64,000 nt of DNA from Podospora pseudoanserina (GCF_035222485.1 NC_085920.1:3224001-3288000), one strand, 5' to 3'; positions 30,317 to 41,930 are shown, numbered from the stretch's first letter. Program-made: numbers and translations. Notes: generated by a model not told the origin, from the letters alone.

Positions 30317-33300
30317 ATGGCTTCTTCTACAGAGGATGCGACAAACAAGGGGACGACGAATGGGCATGCGGTTCGCCCTGGGGGGGAGGAGAAGAAGAAG
30401 GAGACTACACTTGCCGTGAGGACTTCGGGGACTGCTGTTGCGTCGTCTGGGCCACCGTCGCCTGCGCATACTTTGACGGGGAAGCAGGAGCATTGTGAGT
30501 TTTTGTTGCTGTGATGTTCTTCACCTCGAAAGCATAAACTAACATTGGGATTCTTTTCTTCTCTGTGCAGACCTCAAACGCGAACTTATTTCCCAGCAAG
30601 TACAATGGGAAGTCTCGGAGCTCAACTCGCCGACGGCGCTGAGGCGATTCGGGGCGCCGTTCAAGTCGCCGTTTGGGGAGGTGTCGCCGCTGGATTCGGA
30701 GCTGCCGATTCTGAGATATATCTTTGTGCACCATATTCGGGAGTTTCCGTTTTTGGACAAGGCGAGGGAGAAGGAGTTTTGGCAGGATAAGTTACAAGTG
30801 GTGAGCGATGGCCTTTCTGGGGATGCTGGTGATTGTCTTGTAGAGGGGAAGCTGACTTGTGACGGGTAATAGTTTCTCGAATCGTTCGCCAGCAAGGGGA
30901 TTTCCTCCTCGGAAGACAGATTAGAAGAGACCAAGAGGAGGAAGCTTGCTGTGAAGGCGAAGAAGATGGTGGAGTTGATGATGGTATCTGGCGTGCCGAC
31001 TTCTTCCGGGTTTGAGGAGAGGATTCGGTTCTCGGAGTTGGAGATTGTCGATGCTAATGCGATTGAGACGGGTGTTCTGTCGTCGATGCCCGAGGGTAAC
31101 TACCTGAACGGGTGGGATGTCAATATTGCTGGGGTCAGGATAACGACGGCCCGGAGGAATATCAGACAACACAAGCATGCCGTGGGTTTCCCCTGGTTGG
31201 CGTGGGTTCCTCTTTCGGGTGGTTCATCGAGTGCTAATGAGGGTGAAAAACAGGAATTCCTGCTTCGAGTCAAGCGCAAGGGCGGGATGGAGCAGTACAT
31301 TGGCCGGAGATACGGGGACTTTGCCAAGCTGCACAAGAATCTGAGAACTGAGCTGCCTGGAAAGGTGCTGCCTACGCTGCCGAACAAAAACAAATCTAAT
31401 ACGACGACCACGACGGATAGTGTCAGTGGAGACAAGGACTCGGAGGCTTCTTCGATCTCGTCGGTGTCGACGCAGTTGCCGCCAAGTAGCCCGGCGAGGG
31501 ATAGCTTTAGTCACCAAAGCGAGACGGGTTCGAGACTGCTTTCGGTAAAAGGTTCGTCTCTACCACGATTGAGTTCATGACGGAACAGCGCGTTAACGAT
31601 GTGCCTGATAGATCAACGGAGTGGAAGGCTTTCGCCGAGGGTTTCGGTGGATGGGAGACCCAGTAGCCCTGGTGGGTTTTTGGGCTCGAGGAAAGAAGAG
31701 GTGAGTTTCCGTTGAGACTGGGCAGCACAGGGACCAGGACTAAAGCATGATAGAACGTCGTATTGTGGCGGGAAAACCAGAGAGTGTCGCTGCGTGCGTT
31801 CTTGCGCTCGCTGCTTCAGAACCCACAAATAGCAACTACCAAGTCAATTGAGGAGTTCCTCACAGGTGAAGCTACCAAGCTTACGGATGCGGATGTGGAG
31901 GATATCATCCGTCGCAAGAACTTGGACAAGAAGCGGGTGGAGGAACAGAAGCGCTTCTATGAGATTGCGAGGAAACGGGCGGCCGAGTTGGATGTTTACA
32001 TGGAACAGTAAGCTTGCCGTGAGACGCCGCCAGGAGGGAAGCTAACTTTATACAGATTCCGGCAAGACATTGTCGAACGCAATGGCCTAACGATGCTGTT
32101 CAAGGAGATCAAGGACAAGGAGACGATTCAAGACCTCAGCTTACAATATCAGAAATTTGCCGAATGGCTACGCATCGAAGTTGCGGCTACGATATATCAC
32201 CTCTTCCTCGCCGAAGACAACTCACCAGAGTTGTTTGCCCAAGCGAAGAGGATTCACTCTCTGATTCCCTACACTCTCATGAAGAACGCCATCCGGATAG
32301 CCAATCCAGCAGCCGTCATGTCCCACATTCTGGACATCTTCCTCGCCCAACCCTTTGGCGCCCGGTCGTTGATGCAAAGGATATTCTCCCTCACGTTGAA
32401 CGACGGCATCCGAAACTTTCAGCGCTCTATCGACGCGCTCGCAGCCAAGATCAACGACCAAGTCTTTGTCGACAAGCTCAAGGCTTACAGCGACTCGGAG
32501 GAGCAGGTCAAGGTGGCCATCCGGGAAGAGGCCGAGGCAGAGCAGATTGATGTCATAGTAGTGATTTTGAGGAGTGACTTGCTCAAGCCGGCGCTGAAGC
32601 CGGCCCAGATTGAGAGGCTGTATAATGCGTATGTGGCGTTCAACAGCGCGGTGGAGAACGTGGACGAGGAGCTGAAGCAGGGGGCGCAGCTGTTTTCGTA
32701 TCTGAAGCAGTTGCTGAAGCTGCACATGCGGCAGAGGGACAAGGCGATGATGCTGAACTTGATTGAGGAGCCGGTGACGCTGCAGCTGTTTAGGGATTTG
32801 TTTACGATCTTTTACGAGCCGCTTGTGAGGGTGTACAAGTCGGCGAATGTGTATAACAGTGTGACGGATTTTGCGGCGTTTGTGGATGATTTGATTCAGG
32901 TAAGTTTTACTGTTGTTGCTGATGATGATGATGATGATGACGAGGAGATGGCTGACAGTTGGAAACAGGTCGTTGAAAAGTGCCGAGACCAAGACGCTTC
33001 TGCAGACCCTAACCAGACCGTGCAAGCCTTCATCGACCTTTGCCAGCGGCATGAGCACAACTTTTACAAGTTTGTCCACGAGGTTCACACGCACGACAAT
33101 GGGCTATTCACGCAGCTGATGGGGTGGATTGAGGGCATTCTGGAGTTTTTGAGGCATGGCCCCAAGAACGGCAGTCTGGATATCAACGCCTTGTTTGAAG
33201 GGGGTGTCAGCACTGGAGTTGTCGACAAGGACAAGGCCATTGAGGAAATTGACAAGTTGATTGCCTGGCAGGAGGCCAGAAAGAAGTGGCATCACGACAA

Positions 33301-33616
33301 GACTAGGCAGAAGATGGCTGCGGAAGGGGGTGGCCCGGGGATGGTGGATGGCGTGCCGATGGCGTTCAAATCGAGTGATTTTGGGTTGAATGAGGATGAT
33401 TTGGAGGATATGGCGTATGATGACGATTCGGAGTCGGAGGCGGAGCTGGAGATTGAGGATGAAATGGATCCGATTGAGGCGGAGAGGAGGAGGAGGGCGA
33501 GGAGGCAGGATCGGCTGAGGAGGAATGCCGGGGAGCCGGAGAAGCCTCAGGTGGAGGAGGTGCACAAGCTGAAGGAGAACTTTTTGGTGATGTTGAGGAT
33601 GGTGCTTGCTGAGTAG
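30317..33616 (+). CDS. PXB-PX-DUF3818 lipid-binding protein (yeast YPR097W/Lec1-like)
   Basis: Eight exons (30317-30494, 30571-30800, 30873-31181, 31254-31551, 31612-31700, 31754-32007, 32056-32899, 32969-33616); 949 residues. After a Ser/Thr-rich start, LKRELISQQVQWEVSELNSP and LPILRYIFVHHIREFPFLD form the fungal PX-associated (PXB) domain. A PX domain follows at about residues 215-310 (WDVNIAGVRITT, FLLRVKRKGGMEQYIGRRYG), the phosphoinositide-binding module. After a Ser-rich linker comes a long helical DUF3818-type region (VVLWRENQRVSLRAFLRSLL, YHLFLAEDNSPELFAQAKRI) and an acidic tail. The architecture matches the yeast YPR097W family, implicated in lipid handling at organelle contacts. The last intron (32900-32968) is 69 nt with no in-frame stop, so its retention would insert 23 acidic residues. 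Confidence 0.88.
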
Positions 33617-34792
33617 GATGAGGCGGTGGCATTTTTGGGGAGGAGGGGGGTGGGCATGTGTAGTTGGGGGCACGGGACTTGGGAGGGGAGGTGTCATCAT
33701 GGGCATCTGGACTGGTTTCTGGGGGGGTATGAGGTGAGGTGGAGTATTTAGAGGGGTGATAGATGGGATCTTTACTACAGTGTTAAGAGGCTTGTTGTTG
33801 AGGGTAAGGTAATAGGAGGGTAAAGGGGGATACATTCTTTCCTATTTATCTCCATGTAGTTGAAGAAGCGATAGCTTTTTGGTGGCGTTGGTGGGGGACG
33901 GCGGTCGTCCCAATCTAATAGATCAGTTTAATATTTTGTTTACTGTTGACTGTCATTGCACCAGGTAACGGTGCCAACCCCTGAATTATAAATCCGAGGC
34001 TCCCTATAGGCAGTTGTAGCATGCATGTCACCCAACGGCCGGGCAGGGCGCCGGGCTACTTTTGCTTGTATTCATGTCACTACAAGCCGAGGATGTCCGC
34101 CGTCCGAAGAGCGGCTTGGTAGACCCGCACATGCTTTTCCCGGTTTCTGTATCCGGTGAGAGCTTGAAGTGTGGCAAAGAGGACAGCAGCACGAGACACA
34201 TATGGGAGTTACACCACGTGTGTGATATGCAGATGATCCAAATTCGGACAGGACAGACACACGGCCAGACACAACCAGTGACGGAAGCAGAACAGGGCGA
34301 TGGAGGGCATCTCTCGGGGATTCTTCAAGATCTCAAGGCTGCCTGGGGTCTGAAAGAGAGTTGGCGATGGTCGAAAGGAAATTCGGAATCAGGCCGACCA
34401 GCTGGTGGATGAAGGCGAAAGCTAAACACACAATTGGCCACTGGTTGGTTCTGCCAGCCGCCAGGCGGGGGGACGTCAGCCCAGGAATATGGAGGGGCAC
34501 TGCGGAACTGGTTGCTGGGTTTGGTGTCGGCAACTCGGGTAATCAACAGGTGCTGATTGGTCGATCGAGGCTGGAACAGCCTTTGGTGCTTCGGGTCGTG
34601 GAATCATCGAAGGAGCCAGCCGGGAGCGAAGCTGCTTGCTTTGCCTGTGCGCAGGACCGGTCTGTGCATGTCGTCCATTTGAAAGAAGCTCAAATATTTT
34701 GAAGCATTTCAAGAGGAACACGACTTCTCCCCTCCCTCTGCTATACCCCCCCGCACCCACCCCCCCCTCTCCTCTCTTTTTTTTAGACGACG
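33617..34792. other. SDH1 promoter and intergenic region
   Basis: 1.2 kb between co-oriented genes. The SDH1-proximal part has a CCAAT box (34556-34560) and a pyrimidine-rich tract just before the ATG. No gene is seen. Confidence 0.5.
34556..34560 (-). promoter_or_regulatory. CCAAT box upstream of SDH1
   Basis: ATTGG on the plus strand (CCAAT on minus) about 235 nt before the SDH1 ATG, within CTGATTGG. The fungal HAP complex binds CCAAT and activates respiratory genes; a role here is inferred. Confidence 0.35.
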
Positions 34793-37259
34793 ATGGCATC
34801 CTCAATGGCTTGGAGAAGGTTAGCCGCGGCGCCGGCGGTGAGTTTTACCTTTTTGTTTGCTGAAAGAGAAGAAGCTGTTGTTTGTTTGCATTCGGCAATT
34901 GGGGGGTTGTGTTAAGGCGCAAGCCCGTGAATGCCGAGGTGATTTGGAAAAAGTTGGACTGACGACGGTCGGGAATAGCTTCCTCGCGCTCTCAGAACTC
35001 CTACACAGAGGGCTTTTTCCACAACTAGACCAGCCGGTGAGTCAGCTGTCTTTATATACACCGTTATATTGCATTTTTGGCAATTTACGAAACACCCGAT
35101 GGACTGACTCTCGCAGCCCGCGTTATCGCCAACGGGCCCCTCCGGGCGAAGGAGGCATCGCCATTCGTCAGCAGCAAGTACCCTGTCATCGTATGTTCTT
35201 CCCTCCCGTCGAACACAACCTCCTCCTCCCCCCTATTACCCCTCGAGAGATCGATTCCCGACTTTTGGAGGTGGAAGCGTGGGGAGAGGGTGGGGGGGAG
35301 ACCCAAGAGTTAGTAGTGAGGGAACACGGCCAGTTGACACATTGAACGCTTTCTTTGCTTGTAGGACCATGAGTACGATGCGATCGTTGTTGGTGCCGGT
35401 GGTGCCGGTCTCCGTGCCGCCTTCGGTCTCGCTGAGGCCGGCTTCAACACTGCCTGCATTTCCAAGCTCTTCCCCACGAGAAGTCACACAGTCGCTGCCC
35501 AGGGTGGCATCAACGCCGCCCTCGGCAACATGCACAAGGACGACTGGAGATGGCACATGTACGACACAGTGAAGGGCTCCGACTGGCTCGGTGACCAGGA
35601 CGCTATTCATTACATGACCCGTGAGGCTCCCGCTTCTATCATCGAGCTTGAGAACTATGGCTGCCCCTTCTCCAGAACCGAGGACGGCAAGATGTGAGTA
35701 GACTTCAAGAGGCAGAGTGGAGATGGCCAAGAAGCTGACATGTCAATTCAACAACAGTTACCAGCGTGCTTTCGGTGGTCAGTCCAAGGAGTACGGCAAG
35801 GGCGGCCAGGCTTACCGTTGCTGCGCTGCTGCCGATCGTACCGGTCACGCTCTTCTCCACACTCTCTACGGCCAGTCTCTCCGTCACAACACCAACTACT
35901 TCATCGAGTACTTCGCCATCGACCTGATCATGCAGGATGGTGAGTGCCGCGGTGTTCTCGCCTACAACCAGGAGGATGGTACCCTCCACCGCTTCCTCGC
36001 CAACAACACCGTTCTCGCCACCGGCGGTTACGGCCGCGCCTACTTCTCTTGCACTTCGGCCCACACCTGCACCGGTGACGGTATGGCCATGGTTGCCCGT
36101 GCCGGTCTCCCCAACCAGGATCTCGAGTTTGTCCAGTTCCACCCTACCGGCATCTATGGTGCCGGCTGCCTGATCACTGAGGGTGCTCGTGGTGAGGGTG
36201 GCTACCTCCTCAACTCCGAGGGTGAGCGTTTCATGGAGAGATATGCCCCTACCGCCAAGGATCTTGCCTCTCGTGACGTCGTCTCTCGCTCCATGACCAT
36301 GGAGATCCGTGACGGCCGTGGTGTCGGTGCCGAGAAGGACCACATCTACCTCCAGCTCAGCCACCTTCCCGCCGAGATTCTTGCCGAGCGTCTCCCCGGT
36401 ATCTCTGAGACGGCCGGCATTTTCGCCGGTGTCGATGTCCGCAAGCAGCCCATCCCCGTCCTTCCTACCGTCCACTACAACATGGGTGGTATCCCCACTC
36501 GCTACACTGGTGAGGTTCTTACCGTCGACGAGTCTGGCAACGACAAGGTCGTTCCCGGTCTCTTCGCGTGCGGTGAGGCTGCTTGCGTGTCTGTCCACGG
36601 TGCTAACCGTCTGGGTGCCAACTCTCTCCTCGACTTGGTCGTTTTCGGCCGCGCCGTTGCCCACACCATCCGTGACAACTTCACCCCCGGCGCCAAGTTG
36701 AAGCCCGTTGAGGCTGATGCCGGTGCCGCCGAGATTGAGATGCTCGACAAGATCCGCACTGCTGACGGCCCCAAGAGCACCGCCGAGATCCGTCTTGCCA
36801 TGCAGAAGACCATGCAGCGCGACGTCTCCGTCTTCCGCACCCAGGAGTCCCTTGACGAGGGTGTTGAGAAGATCAACCAGGTCGACCAGACCTTCTCCCA
36901 GGTCGGCATCAAGGACCGCAGCATGATCTGGAACTCTGACCTTGTTGAGACCCTTGAGCTCCGCAACCTGCTCACTTGCGCGTACGTATTTTCTGAGGGA
37001 TTGAAGCAGAGAAAAAACATAGGCTAACGATTGACTCCACAGCGTCCAAACCGCCACCGCCGCCGCCAACCGCAAGGAGTCTCGTGGCGCCCACGCCCGC
37101 GAGGACTACCCCGACCGTGACGACGAGAACTGGATGAAGCACACCCTCACCTGGCAGAAGCCCCACGGCAAGGTCGACCTCAAGTACCGCCGTGTTATTG
37201 GCACCACCCTCGACGAGAACGAGTGCAAGCCCGTTCCTCCTTTCAAGCGTGTCTACTAA
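34793..37259 (+). CDS. SDH1: Succinate dehydrogenase flavoprotein subunit, mitochondrial
   Basis: Six exons (34793-34837, 34979-35036, 35117-35190, 35365-35693, 35758-36981, 37043-37259); 648 residues. The first three small exons encode the targeting sequence ([15 protein letters not shown], then [19 protein letters not shown]). The mature enzyme starts near [20 protein letters not shown], the FAD-binding Rossmann motif. The histidine in [10 protein letters not shown] (about residue 99) carries covalent FAD. Substrate and proton-relay residues lie in [20 protein letters not shown] and [19 protein letters not shown]. The C-terminus ends [11 protein letters not shown]. It oxidises succinate to fumarate in the TCA cycle and feeds electrons to Sdh2 and ubiquinone. 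Codon use is strongly biased to C-ending codons, as expected for high expression. Confidence 0.97.
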
Positions 37260-37419
37260 AATAGGAAAAAAAGGCTCGCGGTGGGATGATGAGTTTGGGG
37301 TTGCTGCTTTTAATATTTTATATACCAAATGTGAGGGCTGAGAGAGTGATGAGGTGTGTGTGTTTGCCCGGGTTGTGGGGAGGAGGAGGTTTTTTACCCC
37401 AGTTTTAGTAGTTTGGCAT

Positions 37420-37464
37420 AACACACACACACACACACACCTACACACACACACACACACACAC
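37420..37464. repeat. (AC)n microsatellite
   Basis: About 22 CA dinucleotides, interrupted once by CT, in the region 3' of SDH1. Confidence 0.9.
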
Positions 37465-38012
37465 TACAACAGCATGAAAGCACGGCGTCGAGGTCTTGGG
37501 AAAACGGGAAATTAGGAGGGGGGGAAAGAAAGAAAGAAAACTGATCGGGTTGAGGGGAAGGTTGAGATGGAAGTAAAGGGGTTGAGGGGAACATGAGAAG
37601 ATGAGAGGAGAAGGGAGGAATGCCCCAGAGGAATTGAAACGATACACACTCGCACATTTAAACATTTTCTTTTTGTAGTTGTTTGTGTTTGATTGTTTGT
37701 TTGTTTGCTGTTGCCCCTTGTTTTTTTTTTATATAGAAATTGGGGCGGCTGTGGCGAGGAGTGGTGAGAGAGGGTGGTATGAATAGTTGTGTGAAAAAAA
37801 TTGTTTCGTTTTAGTGTAAGTTTGTATATTGGTCCGGGAGATGGTGGATGGATGGTGTTGAATACAATGTTTTGTGAAATGTTTTTTTTTGTCTTGATGT
37901 TTGCTCATGTCTTGACGGCAACGAAGAAATACATGTTGGATTTACGACTCCTTTGTGGACTGTGTTGTATGCAAGTGCGGGCAAGAGGAGAGAAGGTGGA
38001 GGAAGAGGCCCC

Positions 38013-38038
38013 TATTCGAACCCCTTATTCGAACCCCT
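38013..38038 (-). repeat. Two tandem 13-mers resembling Pol III B boxes
   Basis: TATTCGAACCCCT occurs twice head to tail. On the minus strand each unit contains GGTTCGAAT, matching the first nine positions of the B-box consensus GGTTCGANTCC. They lie about 175 nt downstream of tRNA-Pro on its own strand. Confidence 0.5.
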
Positions 38039-38163
38039 CGAACGTCTCACTCGAGCAGACAGGTCCACCACCATAACTCTGAACCTAACAAGAAACAAAC
38101 AGAAAATCAAGCCGCCCACCGCCCCCCAGTGGAGTTCATTTAAAAGGCGAAAATAGGATGTGA

Positions 38164-38189
38164 AAAAAAAAAAAAAAAAAAAAAAAAAA
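38164..38189 (-). terminator. Pol III terminator tract of tRNA-Pro
   Basis: Uninterrupted A run on the plus strand, read as a long T tract on the minus strand about 25 nt past the tRNA 3' end. Shorter T runs lie closer and may already stop transcription. Confidence 0.6.
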
Positions 38190-38212
38190 GTCAAAAGAAA
38201 AGAAGGATTTTG

Positions 38213-38330
38213 GGGGCCACCCGGGGATTGAACCCGGGACCTCTCGCAATTTTTTTTTGTCGACTACCAAAGCAATCAACAAACTCAGGGTGGACCCTAA
38301 GCGAGAATCATACCACTAGACCAGCGGCCC
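38213..38330 (-). tRNA. tRNA-Pro (anticodon AGG) with intron
   Basis: Minus-strand gene. The acceptor stem GGGCCGC pairs with GTGGCCC, the D arm reads GGTCTAGTGGTATGA and the T arm CCCGGGTTCAATCCCCGGG. The anticodon stem CTCGC/GCGAG encloses the loop TTAGGGT with anticodon AGG. A 46-nt intron (38249-38294) sits one base 3' of the anticodon, the canonical site for tRNA splicing endonuclease. The mature length of 72 nt is normal. The intron's RNA strand carries A runs and no long T run that would stop Pol III. CCA is not encoded. Confidence 0.95.
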
Positions 38331-39054
38331 TTTTCTTTCTTTTTTTCTTTCTTTTTTTTTTTTGGAATTGATGTTCTTTTCGAAAGGGCGGAGGTAGAGG
38401 ATATGATTCGAGCGCCACTTACGGAGTACCCATCCAGCAAACAGCATGGCAAACAGCATGGCCATTATTGTTTCCTTCTGAAAAAAGGGCGGTCGAGTTT
38501 TGGGGGTGGGGGGTTGTCACTCGGCATCAAAGTGAAACAGTCTTGAGTGAGTGAGGTTAACGAAGAAAATTGACTGGAAAATGATCACTACTGCTTGCTT
38601 GAAACACCCCCAAGAAAGAAGTGAGAGTGCAGTTTCTTGAATCAGATTTACGGGCATCAAGCCAGTAAGTTTGTCTCAACTCAAAAAACTATACATGTCA
38701 AAAAGGGACAACTCAACGGCCAAACCTGGATTTCCATCACCAACCTCCGAGAAATACACCCCCTTTTTTGACCTTAATCATCCATTCACACCATTTCTAC
38801 TCTCTCTACCTGTAGAAAAAAAAGTGTTGAACTTTCGCTCCTTTTCCTTTTTAACCCCCCCTTTTTTTACAATCAAAAGCCCTATCCATCTTCCCAATCC
38901 CACCCACCCAGTGTCCTTTAAACCCATTTATATTTATTCTTCATTTTTCACACGTCAGAACCAGACGGCATGTCCGGGGGTATCGTTCATTATCGAGTTT
39001 CTCATCTCTCTTTTTTCTTTTTTTTATTATTATTTCATTGTCATCATCGCACTC
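38331..39054. other. Intergenic region between tRNA-Pro and ADE16/17
   Basis: Upstream flank of tRNA-Pro and 3' region of the purine gene. It is rich in poly-T tracts; no gene is seen. Confidence 0.45.
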
Positions 39055-41002
39055 TTAGTGGTGGAACAGACGAATGTTCTGCTCCACAAAGGTGATGCCC
39101 AGCTTCTCCGCCGTCTCGAACACGGGAATGTCGTTTTGGCTGCCGAGGGGAGCGGCAATGTACTTAACGCCCGATCGGGAGGCGCGGTAGACATTGTCGG
39201 TGAAGGGGAACTGTTTTCACTCTTGTTAGTAGCTGCTTTTTGAGTGTTCAGAACAGGAAAAAAACCTACGAAAGCATCGCTGGAGACAACAACATCGGTA
39301 AGCTTGCCGAGCCACTCAGTCTTCTCCTCCTCGGTGAAGGCGGCAGGGACCTCCTCGAAGAAGCCCTCAAAGGCCTCACGCTCAGGGCCGGACTTGGGGA
39401 CCTGACCACTGACGAGCAGGTCAATGGCGTTGCTCTTGTCGGGGCGCTTGGTGCCCTTCTTCCACTTGATGCCCAGGACGCGGGGGTGGAAGCGGAGCCA
39501 CCAGTTGTCGGCCTTGTCACCGGCAAGACGGGTGCAGTGGATTCTGGACTGCTGGCCAGCGCCGAGACCAACAACCTGGCCCCTAGCAGCGTAGCAGACA
39601 GAGTTGCTCTGAGTGTACTTGAGAGCAATGGTAGCGACAGTCAAGTCACGCTGGGCGGTCTCGGAAAGAGGCCCGGCGTTCTTGGGGGTGATGATGTTGC
39701 GGAAGGTCTCGGGCGAGATCTCGACGTCATTGCGGCCCTGGGCGAGGGTGATGCCGTAGACGGTTCTGGTCTCGGACTTGGAGGGCTCAAACTCGGGGTC
39801 CATCTGGAGGACGAGGTACTTGCCGCCCTTCTTCTTCTTGAGGATCTCAAGAGCAGCGGGCTCGTACCCGGGGGCGATAACACCGTCGGAAACCTCCTTG
39901 GAGATGATGCTGGCAGTGGGGACATCGACAATGTCGGAAAGAGCAATCATGTCGCCGAAGCTGCTCATGCGGTCGGCACCTCTGGCGCGGGCATAAGCCT
40001 GAGCGAGACCGGAGCTCTCAATGCCGGGGATATCGTCAACCATGTAAACTTTGCGCTCCTCGGCGGTCAAGGGCTCGCCGATGGCAGCACCGGCGGGAGA
40101 GACGTGCTTGAAGCTGGCGGCAGCGGGCTTGCCGAGGGCCTTCTTGAGCTCCTTGACCAAAGGCCAGCTGTTGAGGGCATCGAGAAGGTTGATGTAGCCG
40201 GGGGCACCGCCGAGAACCTTGAAGGGAAGCTCGCCCTCCTTGACGTAGGCGGAAGCGGGCTTCTGGTGAGGGTTGGCGCCGTAGCGGAGGGGAAGGTACT
40301 GGAGGCCGGTAGCGTACTGCTTGCGGAAGAACTCGGAGATGGCGGCATCGTAGTCGGCGGTGTGCTCGAAGGCCTTGAGGGCATAGAGTTTCCTGGTCTC
40401 CTCCTTGACCTCACCGGCCTCGATCTCTCTGAGGAACTCGGCGTAGTCCTTGGGGTCGCTGAGGATGGTAACGCGAGAGTGGTTCTTGGCCGCGGCGCGG
40501 ATCAGAGTAACACCGCCGATATCGATCTCCTCGACCGCCTCAGGAACGGTGACATTGATCTTGGCAACCGTGTCCTTGAAGGGGTACAGGTTGCAGATGA
40601 CATAGTCGACCTTGTCAATGTTTTGCTCGGCGAGGTCCTTCTCGTCCGAACCGAGGTTGCGAGCCAGGATGCCGGCGTGAACGGCGGGGTGGAGAGTCTT
40701 GACACGGCCACCGAGCATCTCAGGGGCCTTGGTGATGGCAGAAATGTCCCTGGAGAAGAAGCCACACTGTCAGCCACTTTCTCCCAAAATGACTCACCCA
40801 TGAAGCCGAAGCTGGGTAACCGATCTCGAAGTAGGGAGGGTGAGGGCACTCACTCGACAGGGAAACCAGACTCCCTGATCATCTTTGAAGTGCCGCCGGA
40901 AGCGAGGATGCGCACATTGTTCTGGACAAGGCCCTTGGCCAAGTCCAACAGTCCCGTCTTGTCATAGACAGAGACAATCGCAATTCTTTGGGAGTCGGCC
41001 AT
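39055..41002 (-). CDS. ADE17: Bifunctional AICAR transformylase/IMP cyclohydrolase (ATIC)
   Basis: Exons 40854-41002, 39270-40749 and 39055-39210; 594 residues, the usual length. The N-terminal MGS-like cyclohydrolase domain reads [20 protein letters not shown], then [19 protein letters not shown] across intron 1, [20 protein letters not shown] and VICNLYPF. The C-terminal transformylase holds [12 protein letters not shown], the catalytic Lys-His pair in [14 protein letters not shown], and [18 protein letters not shown]. It ends [22 protein letters not shown] across intron 2 and NIRLFHH. It carries out the last two steps to IMP, downstream of the ADE2 step in the same pathway. Yeast has two copies (ADE16 and ADE17); this gene could bear either name. 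Codon bias is strong, and the opposite strand is open by chance over most of its length. Confidence 0.96.
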
Positions 41003-41770
41003 GGTGACTAGAGTGTATGTTGCGCGGGGCAATCTGTGATCGTGAAAGAAACCAGGAAGGTTTGTCAAGGTCAGTCAACTCTTTCTCTCTTTCTTGATCA
41101 TGTATGACGTGAGTGTGTCACTCACTGTCTTCCACACCAGAGGAGCAAAGCTTACCAGTTGTGTTTCTCTCTACCAACTCTCTGGATGTTACAAAGAAGA
41201 GAAGAAAAAAAAAAAGAAAAAAAAGAGAGAGAATCAATCACACCATGCAGAGGCTCGCCTCGTTTAGAGGAGTCTAATATTTTTTTGCGACACCTCCTGC
41301 CCGTCCCCTACCCCCCCCTCTTCCGTCACTCCCCTATCAACGCTAATGGAGGGGTAGCTACGGGTGCAATCTGCCCCACGATTCGCCGTGATCGGGCATG
41401 GCCCCACACTTGAAGCAACAGGAAGTGCATCCACCAGACTTATGTAATTGCCGGGCTAGTCTCGATTGGACTGTGGGCTGGTATAAAAATCTCTTGCTGT
41501 GCCATTTTCCACACAGCGAGTCTCGCATCTTCAACCTGTTTTGGTGGTGATGTCGGTGATGGGTTGCCACCACAGCCCTTGGAGCTTCAATTGATTGACT
41601 TTTGACTTCAATTGAAGCTTCCTTCCCTGTTGTTTGGGACCTGGAGCAACCCACCGCCCGACGGCCAGCCAAAACCTTGTGGCAGACCGGCGCACAGCTG
41701 CGTCGACTGCTGACAGTCCACACCTGCTCCCATCAGCCCTTTATATACCAGTGCTCTGCAGCAGGACTTC
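41003..41770. other. Divergent region ADE16/17 promoter / U6 promoter
   Basis: Promoter of the purine gene on the minus strand and upstream region of the U6 gene. A TGACGTGA motif lies near 41104-41111. No protein gene is seen. Confidence 0.45.
41742..41747 (+). promoter_or_regulatory. TATA box of the U6 gene
   Basis: TATATA 29 nt before the predicted U6 5' end, the spacing used by fungal U6 genes for TFIIIB placement. Confidence 0.75.
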
Positions 41771-41930
41771 GCCCTTCGGGGCATTTGGTCAATTTGTAAG
41801 TTTGGCTCAACCATCTGCTTCTCACTTTGCCAATCAAACTAACCTCTCTCCCAGGAAACGATACAGAGAAGATTAGCATGGCCCCTGCACTAAGGATGAC
41901 ACGCTACTCAAAGAGATGCTAAAGATTTTT
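41771..41930 (+). ncRNA. U6 spliceosomal snRNA gene with a spliceosomal-type intron
   Basis: Exon 1 (41771-41795) forms the 5' hairpin GCCC-UUCG-GGGC followed by AUUUGGUCAAUUU. A 59-nt insert (41796-41854) opens GTAAGT, has ACTAAC as branch site and ends CCCAG, a textbook mRNA-type intron. Exon 2 resumes with GAAACGAUACAGAGAAGAUU, holding the ACAGAGA box that pairs with 5' splice sites. AGCAUGGCCCCUGC with the catalytic AGC follows, then AAGGAUGACACGC and the 3' domain, ending in T7. Joining the exons gives GGUCAAUUUGAAACGAUACAG, matching U6 of yeasts. Neither the exons nor the intron contain TTTT before the terminator, so Pol III can read through. U6 introns are reported from several fungi; the 5' end is set by comparison with S. 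pombe U6. Confidence 0.93.

Larger units (their letters stand above)
37260..38212. other. Intergenic region with CA repeat and B-box-like pair
   Basis: 3' region of SDH1 and downstream flank of tRNA-Pro. It contains a CA microsatellite, a tandem 13-mer (38013-38038) and an A tract (38164-38189) that reads as poly-T downstream of the tRNA. No protein gene is seen. Confidence 0.5.

Noticed and set aside
35705-37075. 456-residue open frame on the minus strand
   Set aside because: Antisense shadow of the strongly codon-biased SDH1 exon 5; no start context, domain or conservation visible.
39240-40967. 575-residue open frame on the plus strand
   Set aside because: Exactly antisense to ADE16/17. 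It is open because the sense gene uses C/G-ending codons, and the product (Leu/Gly/Val/Asp-rich, no domains) is not protein-like.
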